A DNA stretch of 64,000 nucleotides from contig NC_068976.1 in the NCBI RefSeq assembly GCF_016808095.1, positions 28,194,871-28,258,870 of the forward strand, read 5' to 3'. Below, one piece after another: positions 44,262-55,319 of this stretch. The position numbers and the translations under genes were made by a program. The DNA comes from Vigna angularis (lineage: Eukaryota > Streptophyta > Magnoliopsida > Fabales > Fabaceae). Under the pieces are notes generated by a model that saw only the letters and a program-made list of their open reading frames with translations, searched no databases and was not told the DNA's origin. The first letter of the stretch is position 1. Every line of letters begins with the position of its first letter.

Positions 44262-44706
44262 TCATTGAAGTGTTATATATCACGTTTTACCGTTGTCCTT
44301 GTTCTTTCTTTTATGTTACTTGTGTGTTAAGATATTGTGAGTGAATAATGAAAATAAGATGTGAAGTTTATCTTCTTTAAAAAAAAACACTCATTTTATT
44401 TAAGGCTTGTTTTCCGTATTTGCTTCTTGTATCTTTGAGATGCTTTCTAATTTTTTAGACTATTGCAATTTTTCATTTAACTTTATCAAGTTTCATGTGA
44501 AATCCTTATATAAACTTTGAAACTAGACCAACGGTCAATATGAAATACCAATTAATAGCAACAACACTAAAGTAATTATGTTTAAAAAAGTTGTTAGGAA
44601 TTTGTAAGAAGAATCAAACCATCATAAAAAATCTTATGAAATATATTGTGACAAGGGTAATCAGTAAATTTTATCATTAAATTTCAATCTTTGTAACAAA
44701 TGATTA
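44262..44706 (+). other. P450 3' flank and intergenic spacer
   Basis: 44,262-44,395 is the probable 3' UTR (shared with the fossils at 37,775 and 38,380). The rest, to the CACTA terminus, is AT-rich with no further feature. Confidence 0.55.
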
Positions 44707-45245
44707 CACTAGTAAAAAAATGGATTTAAAATCGTAAAATAAGCTTCAGTTTAGGCGGAACCGAAGCCTATCAGAACGCGGTAACATTTTCGTAGATTAG
44801 GCTAACTTTTATGACTCGGTTCAAAGGAACCGAGACATATACAACATATGACCTCGGTTCAAACACCAACTGATGCCTAAAACCCTGAGAAATTCTTGCA
44901 GAATTGACTTTTGGCCTGACAACTTTTTGAATCCTACTCTACTGCCTCGTTTCACTGGGAACCTGAGGCAGTATGTCTTGTCCACACTGACACGTCTGAT
45001 TGATGGAACGTTCAAATTTTTTCTGTTCAAACCATACGACTTCGGTTCTCTAAGAGCCGGTGTTAAAAGGGCTTTATGCCTCGTTTGGGAGGTAAACCGA
45101 TGCGTATAAGTTGAAGATTATTTCAAAAATACCATTTCATATTCTTTATTTTTTTTCTAAGGCTTATAGGCATCGGTTATTGGAAGAACCGAGACATATA
45201 CAAGTTTATTGCTTCGGTTAGTGGATTAACCGAGGTAGTAGAGTT
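44707..45245. repeat. Left subterminal repeats of the CACTA element
   Basis: Direct and inverted copies of a GGTTCnnnnGGAACCGAGGC-like unit, for example CGGTTCAAAGGAACCGAGAC at about 44,818, GCCTCGTTTCACTGGGAACC at 44,945 and TTGGAAGAACCGAGAC at 45,180. These would be transposase-binding clusters in this family. Confidence 0.75.
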
Positions 45246-45952
45246 TAATATACCCTACATCCAAAGGGCGTAAAAATGTTTTACCCTATTGTTCCTCTTT
45301 CTTCTTCCCGTAAAACTGGTTTTTCTTCTTCCTTGGTTGCGCCTCCATTTCTCTCTACGGCGAAGGTTTTATTCGTCCATTGTTCTCAGGCGAAGCATCC
45401 TCTCATGCGTGTTGGTGCTTCCGTTTTTCCATCTTCATTGTTGCATTTCTATGTCACATTCGTGCCTCATTTCCATTCATCGCCGCTGTTGCACCGCCAG
45501 TTTGCACCGCTGGACTTCGTCGCTTCCTCCACGGCGTTCATCCCTTCTCTTGGTTCTTCGTGGTAAGTTTTTTTTTAAGTTCCACTGCCGCCATGTTCTT
45601 TATGATTGTGTTGAGTGAGAAAGAATTATTTTTAGTTTTAGATTAGGAATGTGATGATGAAAGGAGAACGTTTGGTGAGAGTTGAGGATGAGAGATAAAT
45701 TGTAGCATGATAGAGGATATTTATATTAGGTTTGGTTTGATTTTTCTACGTCTGTACTCTTTGGTGTTGTTCTTGGTAATTTGTTTTCAATGTTTTGTGT
45801 ACAAAAGATGAGGAGTGACTAAATTTTGGTTGACTTTGGTGCATATGTAATATTTGTTTTTGGTGTAGAAACATAATTTTGAATTGTTATAATTAAATTG
45901 TTATAATTAAATAAACAAAAATAATATTGTTATAATTAAATTGAATTGTTAG
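45246..45952 (+). other. CACTA 5' transcribed leader (probable) and intron start
   Basis: A C/T-rich segment at 45,280-45,560 ends in GTAAGT at about 45,563, a good donor. A matching acceptor could be TTTCAG at 50,201 just before TNP2, with the copia element lying in this intron. The 45,276 open frame is not a recognised protein and is probably untranslated. Confidence 0.45.
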
Positions 45953-48253
45953 TGTTAAAAAAGATGGCTCAATTTCTCACACTAAGAGGGGGTGAATTGG
46001 TGAAGTATAAAATTTAAAACTTTCAAAATCCTTTTCACCAAAAGAGATGACTTTATACTTTTCTTGAAACGCAAGTTAAAAGATTTTCAATGCAGTGAAA
46101 ATTTAATCGAATGCGTAAAAAGTATAATCGATTGAATGTAACAGAGTAGGGATAAAAAAGATCAAACGCTGAGTTTTTATACTGGTTCGGCCAAACCTAC
46201 ATCCAGTGTCCTTCCAACCACAGGAAGCCAATGCACTATAATGATCAAGGTTTTTACAACAAGGTTTTTATAGAGACTTCACATCAAAAATATAAAACAC
46301 CTCTCTAACCCTCCAATCAAAATATAGGCTGTATACAAATTGACTAGCATCAAGAATCCCCTCTCCTACAGTCCAACCCCTTAGAGGCACCCTTAAATCA
46401 AGAACGCAACACGTCCTTCTTCCTATAATCACAATAGGGAACTCAACCCAATCTTCATCAGAATGTAGAACTTGACACTAGTACAAAAATTGCGTACAAC
46501 GTCAAATATTTTGGGCTTTTAACGACTAATTCGCGAACGACGTCATATCAAGAGATGTAAAATTGACGTCAAATTTAAAAAATTTGAAGTCAAATTAACG
46601 TCGAATTTTATAAATATACGACATTAACTTAACGTCGAATTTTGTTAATATACGACGTTAATAAATCTTTTTTTAATTAATTTTGATCTTTTTTCACAAC
46701 TCTACTAGACCTGAAAAGTAGAAAAACAACAAATTTCAGTTTTTGGTATTTTATAAAGCAAGAACTAAGAACGTAATATCAACAACAAACAAAAATAACC
46801 AACAACAAACAAGTTCAATCAAACAACAACAACAAACAAATTCAATCAAACAACAACAAACAAGTTCAACAAAAAAACAAAAACAAGTTCAACAAATAAG
46901 TTCTTCAAAACGAAAACGAAAACTAACCTTCAAAAAGTGGGTTTGTCGGAATAAAGTGCCGTCACTTGTGACAGAGAAAGAATGCGTCTATGAAGAACAA
47001 AAGAACGAAAATAATCGGTCAAAACAAACAAAAATCATAAATAAAATGCATTTGTATCAAATGAAAGAAAGATTACATGTGGTAGTCGTCAAACTTCGTT
47101 CGAGAAAAGTTTGAGAAGGGAAGAGGGTCTCGCGCGGTAAGATAAAGTGAATGAATTTTCAATCTCCCGCTCAAATTTTTATTGAATTCACAAACCTTTT
47201 GACGTCTAACGCTGAGGCATTCGACGTTTTATATCCTTTTACGTCGAATTACAATTCTAAACGATGTTTAATAATTGCATTTATTTACAAAAATGCCACC
47301 GGTCATTTTTAACGTTGGCTATCCAGTGATTAGACGTTAAACGCGTGACGTTATACACTGTTTTTTCACTAGTGTGATCTTGCAGTAGACACCCAATGTG
47401 CATATAGATCAGACTTTGAAAACTCAACAATCTTGCTCTTCAAGAAATCACACCTAGTTGATCACCACGGTCAAACTAGTTTCTTGGAGCTCTTTCTCTT
47501 TCTGTAAGCTTTGCACTTTTCTCTAAAAGAATATGAAAATGTTAGAATCACAAAGTCTCATACAGAAATCAAATTCGCATCAATATATAGATGAACTCGT
47601 ATCAGATGCAACATAATCGACTTTGGTACTAATGTAGTCGAATACACCAATTAAGTTATAACAGATAGTATCAGTCAAAACACTTAATTGAATTTACAAT
47701 TAATGCAGTCGAATAACATTTAATGCTTGGTCAACATATTTAAAAATATAGCCGTTGTAACAGTTATATCAAGCATTAACAAATTTCAAAACAGTAACAA
47801 ACTTAATCGAATACATATCGCGTGCCATCGATTATGCAACAGTGTTATGCAAAGTTTAGAAAACTTTTCTCTTTGAAAAACTCTCACAGCACACTTGAAA
47901 AAGTTTGTGCAAATACACGAGTTTTAATCGATTCACCCCATAATGTAATCGATTTCAAACTGTTGTTTTATCACACATTTTAAAGTTCAACATTAGTGCT
48001 TGTGCTTTTTCATCCAAAAACATGTGTCATGCATTCATGTATAAAATCACATATATAACACAGTGAAATGCAATGAACAACACAACAATCAACACAATCA
48101 TGTTCTCACATACTCATATAACATGTAAGCATAAAACATGTAACACAAAATACACATGTGTTATTTATTTATGTTGTCATCATCAAAAACTCAGATATTA
48201 CTGAGATTGTGGGTTCAGCTAAACAAGTGTTCCCCCTATCAACAATCTCAACA
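45953..48253 (-). repeat. 3' LTR of the SIRE-like copia, interrupted by a CACTA
   Basis: On the minus strand it starts TGTTGAGATTGTTGATAGGG after the polypurine tract. The left end (TGTTAAAAAAGATGG near 45,953) is an estimate. Without the inserted CACTA and its duplication it is about 1.4 kb. It contains the AAGAGGGGGTGAATTGG and ACTGGTTCGGCC blocks common in legume SIRE-type LTRs. Confidence 0.65.
46476..47374. mobile_element. Non-autonomous CACTA element, 899 bp
   Basis: Left end CACTAGTACAAAAATTGCG, right end ACTGTTTTTTCACTAGTG, with TGA duplications at 46,473-46,475 and 47,375-47,377. Subterminal AACGTCGAATTTT and TATACGACGTTAA motifs occur in several copies at both ends. The centre is a CAACAACAAACAAGTTCAA-type simple repeat; the open frame there (46,743-47,114) is low-complexity and not a transposase. 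A CACTA in a copia LTR in a larger CACTA. Confidence 0.9.
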
Positions 48254-48274
48254 ATCTCCCCCTTTTTTGAAGAT

Positions 48275-49119
48275 GCACAACCATGATTAATAATCAAACA
48301 TGTTGCACAACTCAATACAGGTTATCAATCAATTACCAGCCAATAATTCTTCCCCTTTGAGCATTAGAAAAAAAGGTAAACACAATGGTATTGATATACA
48401 GATAATCAAGCATATAGAGATGCATCAGATAATCATAAAACAAGTAATGATGCTCCCTCTGTTAAAGATTTTCACATGAAATTGAGATAATTTTCCGCTT
48501 TAAATGAAGACATGTGAAATATATCAATGACATGCAATGCTCCCCCTATCATTATGCATATTTCAATCTAAAAATACAGATGCACAATGCAGTAATCAGA
48601 ATATGTCAGAGCATTTATCATCATGTAATAACATTGTATCAGATGAGATATATCACAGTAATAACATAGTGGTATTGATTCAATCAAACAACACATTTTA
48701 ATATCTTATCATCTTAGATATTTTATGCAGCAGATAAGCATAGAGATATAAGAATAAACACTCAATCATCAAATAAAACAAGATCTAAAGATATCTGATA
48801 TTCCAGTTTTGGAATCTTTAAACCCTTGTTGATGTTGAATCGATTTGATCTCAGCCAAAGTCGATTTCTTGCTGTTGCAAATTTTAGATTATCTAGTTCC
48901 ATCCAGTCAGCAAGTGATATTCCTCTAAAACCTTTCAACGTCTTTCCAGATCAAGCATTTTAGAATCAATGTTATCCATGAATTAATGTGTGAGTAAGCA
49001 AATGTATGAAAGTAACAATAATCAATAATTCATTCGCATACAAGCATAGAGTAATCGATTTTAATCTATTTTATACTACAGTCATCCAGAATTCCCAATT
49101 CATTTCGAATAGTATAAAA
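48275..49119 (-). other. SIRE-like copia 3' internal region
   Basis: Between RNase H and the polypurine tract. AT-rich, with C-rich strings such as TGCTCCCCCTCTG on the plus strand that may be extra purine tracts. No env-like open frame is left. Confidence 0.5.
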
Positions 49120-50194
49120 TCATTCTTTGTTCAAAGGTTTTGTAAAAATATCTGCCCATTGATGTAAGGTATCTATATATTCGACCTTAATTTCACCCTT
49201 GAGGATGTGGTTTCGTATGAAATGATGCCTTATTTCAATATGCTCAGTTTTAGAGTGAAGAACAAGATTTTTTGTCAAATTAATTGCACTGGTATTATCA
49301 CACTTTAAGGGAATATGATCTAATGATATGCCATAGTCCTCTAGTTGACTCTTAATCCAAAGAGATTGAGCACAACAACTTCCAAGTGCTATGTATTCAG
49401 CTTCTGTGGTAGACAAAGCTACACAAGCTTGTTTCTTTGAATGCCAAGAAACTAGAGAACATCCTAGCAAATGACAGGTACCACTAGTGCTCTTTCTAAC
49501 TAGTTTGTAGCCGCCAAAGTTAGAATCATTATATCCTTCAAGAAAAATATTTGAACCACTTGGATACTACAAACCAAGATTCTTGGTTCCTTTCAAGTAT
49601 TTTAAAATTCTTTTTACAACAATAAGATGTGATTCTTTTGGCTGAGACTGAAATCTAGCATAGAGACAAACACTATGCATGATATCTGGTCTACTAGCAG
49701 TTAAGTACAATAGGAATCTGATCATACCTCTATAGATTTTCTGGTCAACAGTTTTTCCAGCTTCATCAAGATCAAGATAACAGTTAGTTGCCATAGGTGT
49801 TGCAGCCTCTTTGCAGTCCAGCATTTTGTATCTCTTTAACAGGTCATTGTAGTACTTTGGTTGATGTATAAAAATGCCATTCTCAGTTTTCTTAACTTGA
49901 AGTCCCAAGAAGTATGTGATTTCTCCCATCATGGACACCTCGAACTCTTCCTGCATAGTCTTAGAAAATTCCTTGCATAACGTGGGATTAGTTGAGCCAA
50001 AAATAATATCATCAACATAAATTTGCACATACAACTTATCCTTTTTTGAATTGTTAATGAAGAGAGTAGAATCCACTTTACTTTTAGTGAATCCTTTCTT
50101 TATCAGGAATTCACTTAGACGCTCATACCATGGCCTTGGTGCTTGTTTCAATCCATATAGAGCCTTTTTGAGTTTGAAAACATAATTTGGATGT
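49120..50194 (-). pseudogene. SIRE-like copia RT (C-terminal) - RNase H
   Basis: Right part: KLKKALYGLKQAPRPWYERL, IYVDDIIFGSTN (catalytic box), EFEVSMMGEITYFLGLQV, TASRPDIMHSVCLYARFQ. A TAG at 49,567-49,569 (from TGG, in NLGL-stop-YPSGS) interrupts. It then continues through EGYNDSNFGGYKL, KSTSGTCHLLG, STTEAEYIALGSCCAQ and ADIFTKPLNKE. The changed YNDSNFGG (usual form has D-A-D-F-A-G) suggests decay of an RNase H acidic site. Confidence 0.9.
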
Positions 50195-50211
50195 AAACAA
50201 TTTCAGTACAT

Positions 50212-53200
50212 ATGCGTATAGATCGAGGGTGGATTAATCTACCACGCATCAACACTGAGTACGAGAGAGGGATAGAAGAATTTATACAGTTTGCGCAACG
50301 TAATGCGAGTACAAGTGGTGATGATGACGTCAACATTAGATGTCCCTGTGTCAATTGTTTGAATGGGAGGAAGTTGAACGCAACTGATATTAGGGAACAT
50401 CTTATCTGTGATGGTTTCATACGAAGTTATACAACATGGATATGGCACGGCGAGGCAACAGACTTTCCAACTGTCTCTCAATTGAAAATGTATATGATTC
50501 CACCATGGACATGGAAGATCGACCGGAAGAAGACAACATAGAGGACATGATCCGCGATGTTGGCGTGGAAGCTTTTGCCCAAGCGCATGTGTTTGAAACG
50601 ATGTCCACTGATGTGGAGACTCCTTTGTATGTCGGTTCAACTAAGCTCACACGGTTGTTAACGGTGTTAAGGCTCATGAATTTAAAGGCGACCAATGGAT
50701 GGACTGATAAGAGTTTTACATAATTGTTGTCGTTGTTGAATGAAATGTTGCGAGATGGAAATACATTACCCACTTGTAATTACGATGCAAAAAAAATTCT
50801 TTGTCCAATGGGTATGGAGTATAAACGGATACATGCATGTCCGAATGATTGTATATTGTATAGGAATGAGTATGAAGTTTTGAAAAAGTGTCCAAAATAT
50901 GGGTTATACGATACAAGTCAAAAAACAACAGTGAAGATAGTGGTCACAAAAAAAAGAATGGTTCTGCTTTGAAAGTGGTTTGGTACCTTCCACTCATGGC
51001 CAGACTTAATTAAGCATTTGTTTGTAAATCCCAAAGGCGCTAAAAACCTGAGATGGCATGCAGATGAGAGAACAACTGATGGGCTTCTTCATCATCCAGC
51101 TGATTCAAAGCAATGGAAAAATATTGATCAAGAATTCCCCCAATTTAGTCAAGAATGTAGAAATCTTAGGTTTGGTTTAACTACTGATGGAATGAACCCA
51201 TTTGGTAATTTAAGTACCAATCATAGTTGTTGGCCTGTTATACTGATAATTTACAACTTATCTCCTGGATTGTGCATGAAAAGAAAGTACATGATGTTGT
51301 CAATGTTGATATCTGGTCCAAAACAGCTTGGAAATGACATAGATGTTTATCTCATGCCACTAGTTGAAGACTTGAAGTTGTTGTGGGTTGATGGGGTTGA
51401 AATATTTGATGTCTTTGCTTCTAAAACTTTTATGATGCATGCCATGTTATTTTTCACCATTAATGACTTCCTAACTTACGGTAATTTATCGGGGTACAGT
51501 GTAAAGGGTCATAAAGCATGTCCTATATGTGAAGAAAACACTGCAGCTCCTCAATTAAAACAAGGAAGAAAGACAATGTATATGCATCATCGGCGATTTT
51601 TACATTCTAATCATCCATATCGAAGGTTAAAGAAAACATTCAATGGACAACAAGAGAAAGACGATGCACTCATTCCACTTACTGGACTTGAAGTTCTTGA
51701 AAAAGTTAATAGAGTACATCATGTATTTGGGAAATTGTCCAAGAAGTCTTCTGTAACGACTCCTTGGAAGAAGAAATCAATATTCTTTGATCTTCCATAT
51801 TGGTCAAAGTTAGATGTTAGACATTGCATAGATGTCATGCACGTAGAGAAGAATGTTTGTGATAGCTTGATTGGTACACTACTCAACATCCAAGGAAAAA
51901 TAAAAGATGGAGTGAATGCTTCTTTGGATTTAGTTGACATGAAGATCCGAGAAGAGTTGGCACCAAGAGAGATTGGTAAACGTACTTATTTGCCTCCTGC
52001 ATGTTACACAATGTCCAAACAAGAGAAAATAATTTTTGCCTTTGTTTTAAGAGTATCAAGGTACCATAAGGATACTCTTCAAATATCAAGAGCTTAGTGT
52101 CAATGCAGGACTTAAAACTTGTTGGACTCAAGTCTCACGATTGTCACGTCTTAATGCAATAATTGTTACCAGTGGCAATTCGTGGAATTTTGCCCAAAAA
52201 AGTTAGGCTGACCATAACTCGATTGTGCTCATTTTTCTTGTCAATTTGTAGTAAAGTTATCGATCCTACAAAGTTAGATGAACTTCAAGGCGACATTATT
52301 ATCATCTTGTGTCAGCTAGAAATGTTTTTCCTTCCATCCTTTTTTGACATCATGGTGTATTTACTTGTTCATTTGGTCAGAGAAATCAAGTTGTGTGGAC
52401 AAGTATACATAAGATGGATGTATCCGATTGAGCGTTATATGAAGATTTTGAAAGGGTACGTCAAAAATCAATATTGTCCAGAAGGTTCGATGATTGAAAG
52501 TTATATTGTTGAAGAAAGTATCGAGTTTTGCTCTGATTATATGACTAAAGCAAATTTGATAGGAGTCCCTCGGACATCATGGTTGAATAGATGTTCTACA
52601 AGTAAACACATCCGAGGTGTGAATGTGGTGACGAAAAGTCGTAAAGAATTGATGCAAGCACATTTGTACATATTAGATAACACAGATGAGGTGATCCCAT
52701 TTTTGGAAGCACACAAAGTCATTGTAAAGGACAAGTATCCAAGACAATCAGAGAAATGACAGTTGATGGAGCATAACAGAACATTCTTATCCTGGTTCAA
52801 ATCTGAAATTTTGAAAAAATCACGGTCTTCTGAGACTTTGTTGTGGCTTGCAAATGGTTTGAAGTTTGATGTTGTATGTTGTACTGGCTATGAAACTAAT
52901 AAATGCATATTCTATACAAAGACTTTGGATGATAAAAGCATAGTACAAAATAGTGGCGTCAGTCTAGAAGCTGAGTCGCTACAATTTTCCACATCCAAAG
53001 ATCAAAATCATGTAGTTGAATCAATGAGATATTATGGTAGAAGAGAAGAGATATGGAAGGTTGATTACAATAAGTTTTTTGTTGCACTCTTCAAATGTAA
53101 GTGGGTTGACAATGAGAGTGGTGTCAAAATAGATGAATTTGGTATGGTACTAGTTGATTTTCGAAAGGTTGGTTATGGAGACGAACCTTTTATCATGGCA

Positions 53201-53407
53201 TACCAAGCAAGTCAGGTTTTTTATGTCAAAGATCACGCGTCTGACCATTGGTATGTCGCTCTTCAAGGAAAAAGACAAATTGAAGATAAAGAAGAGAATC
53301 TAAGTAATCTTCAAATTACTGACAGTCATCCATTTAAAACGACAATAAATTTGGATGACGATCCTCTAGTTGATGATTTACATGCAATTCGGGGAAGATC
53401 ACAATGA
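50212..53407 (+). pseudogene. CACTA TNP2 transposase (TNPD-like), multiply broken
   Basis: Cuts and joins element ends. Order: transposase-associated domain (50,212-50,470, RGWINLPRINTEYERGIEEF, CPCVNC), linker, CPMGMEYKRIHACPNDCILY zinc-type region (50,800-50,860), TNP2 core (51,030-52,080: LRWHADER, GLTTDGMNPFGNLSTNHSCW, YSVKGHKACPICEE, DVRHCIDVMHVEKNVCDSL), then DUF4218-like (52,160-52,560) and DUF4216-like (52,990-53,290) regions. Breaks: frameshifts near 50,440, 50,970 and 52,063; TAA at 50,722 and near 52,166; a stop near 52,757. TTTCAG just before the ATG suggests an upstream intron. It cannot encode an active enzyme. Confidence 0.92.
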
Positions 53408-53545
53408 GGGAATATACATATGACCAATCCATATGATTATGTATGAATTTCATATTTGTGCAAAAATTTATGGCTTTTGTTAAATAATATATGTTATTTT
53501 ATAAGTCTTTTATTAACTTTTCATCTTATTTATTGTGACAGATAT

Positions 53546-55135
53546 ATGGCTGAGGCACCACATTCATCAACGGATGAAGTCCCCGCTTTTAGACCCACCA
53601 GAGGAGCGACGAGGTTGAGACAACTTATACTTAGGACAAGTGCAGGTGAGAAGACACCTGTCATTATTGACGTGGTCACAAGAGTAACATCTGGACTAAA
53701 TGCAGATGTATTTAGGTCTTACCTTGGAGTACTAGCACGTGATCGTATCTCTATACTTACTCCATCTTTTGACCATGTATCTGAGGCTGATCGAAATCTT
53801 ATCTAGCAAGATCTATTGGTAAGTTAATCAATATTCGTCCAAATTCTAGTTTCATTATACTATTAAATTTGTATTGATATAAGGTTATTACTTTCTTTAT
53901 TGCAGATGACATTTGACATCCCAAATGTCACGAGCCTAAGGAATAGGTGTTTATCTGCAATCGCATAAAGATTTCGGGGGTTTAAGACAAACTTGACGTC
54001 CAAATATATATTTGGAGCAAAAAGTAATGAAACTCCATGTTCTAAATATTATGCAATTGACGAAGAAACTTGGCGTCAATTTGTACAACTTCGTTCATCC
54101 GAGACATGGTAGGTAAGTGTAGGTAAAATCATTCAGTTCATCATTCATAATTTTATATCATAACAATTGTTTCATTTTGTCACAAGAAACAAGGTCAAAA
54201 GCACAGGATATAAGTGCTCAGAATAAAAATCCACACCTACTGTCTCATGGTGGATATAGGAAGCTTGAGGAAAAAAAGATGAAGCAGAAGTCAGATAGTA
54301 GACTTTCACTTTCTGAGGGTGGTGATCCTCCTCTTCCTCCTTCACCACCATCTCGGCACGAAAAGTGGAAGTTAGCCCGTATAAAATCATCGGGCTCCTA
54401 CACTTCCGACTCTAGTAGAGAGATATCTGAAATAATTGTAAGATGTCATTTCTCATATTTTTACAACATTTTTGTTATATATATTACATATATCTTTCAA
54501 ATAACTATGAAGTTTTGTTATGTTACAGGACTCCTTGGTTGAGCAGAGCTCTCAAGGTCAATTCACACAAGAAGGTCGTCAGGATATTCTTGCCACAACT
54601 ATTGGACGACTTGAGCACCCAGGACGGGTGCGTGCTGCTGGGACTGGCATAGGCATACGACAGTTTTTTGGGTCTTCCTCATGTCCATCTTCATACGACT
54701 TAACTAAAGAGTATGAACAAAAGCTGAAGGAGGACATCAGAAAAGAGATGACGCAGGAGATCACAAAGAAAGTCTGAGAAGAGTTTTATGATGAAGTTGC
54801 CGAAATGGTTGCATGTCAGTTCCAGCAGCAGTTTGGGCATTATGGCAATCGTCCTACGCCATCTCCTGTAGCGGAACATGTTGTGCCCCCTACAAGTAAA
54901 CTTAATAATCATTTTTGTTTATTAATTTACTTTTTGTATAACCTAACATTTAATATGATAGGTAGAAGCAGCAAAGGAAGTTGCTCAGCTGCCGGTGCAC
55001 CAGGGGACGACATGGACGACACTCGTCTATGTCAGCTGTATATTCTCTCTCCTACCGAGACCATGCTAGTGGCTCATGGCATAATCTATGAGGCAACCAC
55101 TGTAGTGCATGGTGTAGGCAGCCACGGTGGATGAA
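53546..55135 (+). pseudogene. CACTA TNPA-like gene, exon-structured and broken
   Basis: The second gene of plant CACTA elements; TNPA-type proteins bind subterminal repeats. Exons seen: 53,546-53,818 (MAEAPHSSTDEV, TRGATRLRQLILR; TAG for Trp near 53,803; donor GTAAGT), about 53,906-54,114 (MTFDIPNV, TKYIFG-like; stop near 53,968), about 54,183-54,437 (HLLSHGGYRKLEEKKM), 54,529-54,895 (DSLVEQSSQGQFTQEGRQDI, GRLEHPGRVRAAGTG, coiled coil; TGA at 54,776 probably from CGA) and from 54,961 (SPTETMLVAHGIIYEA; stop near 55,133). It seems to run on into the Ulp1-like exons as one long gene. Confidence 0.78.
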
Positions 55136-55319
55136 GTGGTCGTACCAGATGTTGTTCTTTCTGTGCCTACAAAGGAGTTTTTCATTGTGGCACAAGCATT
55201 TCAGTCCTTCGCCGCCTGGCCTAGACATTTGGTTGGTGTTGTATCTGACCCACTTCTCAATTTTAATATTTACTTCTTATTGACGTCAGAACATAGCCAT
55301 TTTTTCATGTAACACCAAA

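Larger units (their letters stand above)
45953..50194 (-). mobile_element. SIRE-like Ty1/copia element, 5' half deleted
   Basis: Minus-strand copia with the end of RT, RNase H, a long 3' internal region (48,270-49,119), polypurine tract CTTCAAAAAAGGGGGAGAT (about 48,256-48,274) and a 3' LTR (about 45,953-48,253, including a 0.9-kb CACTA). On the right it ends inside RT (HPNYVFKLKKALYG) at about 50,194 and joins CACTA intron sequence directly. Gag, protease, integrase and the 5' LTR are missing. Confidence 0.82.

Noticed and set aside
46743..47114. 123-codon Gln/Lys/Asn-rich open frame inside the small CACTA
   Set aside because: Encoded by a CAA-type simple repeat; the element is non-autonomous and the frame has no transposase features.
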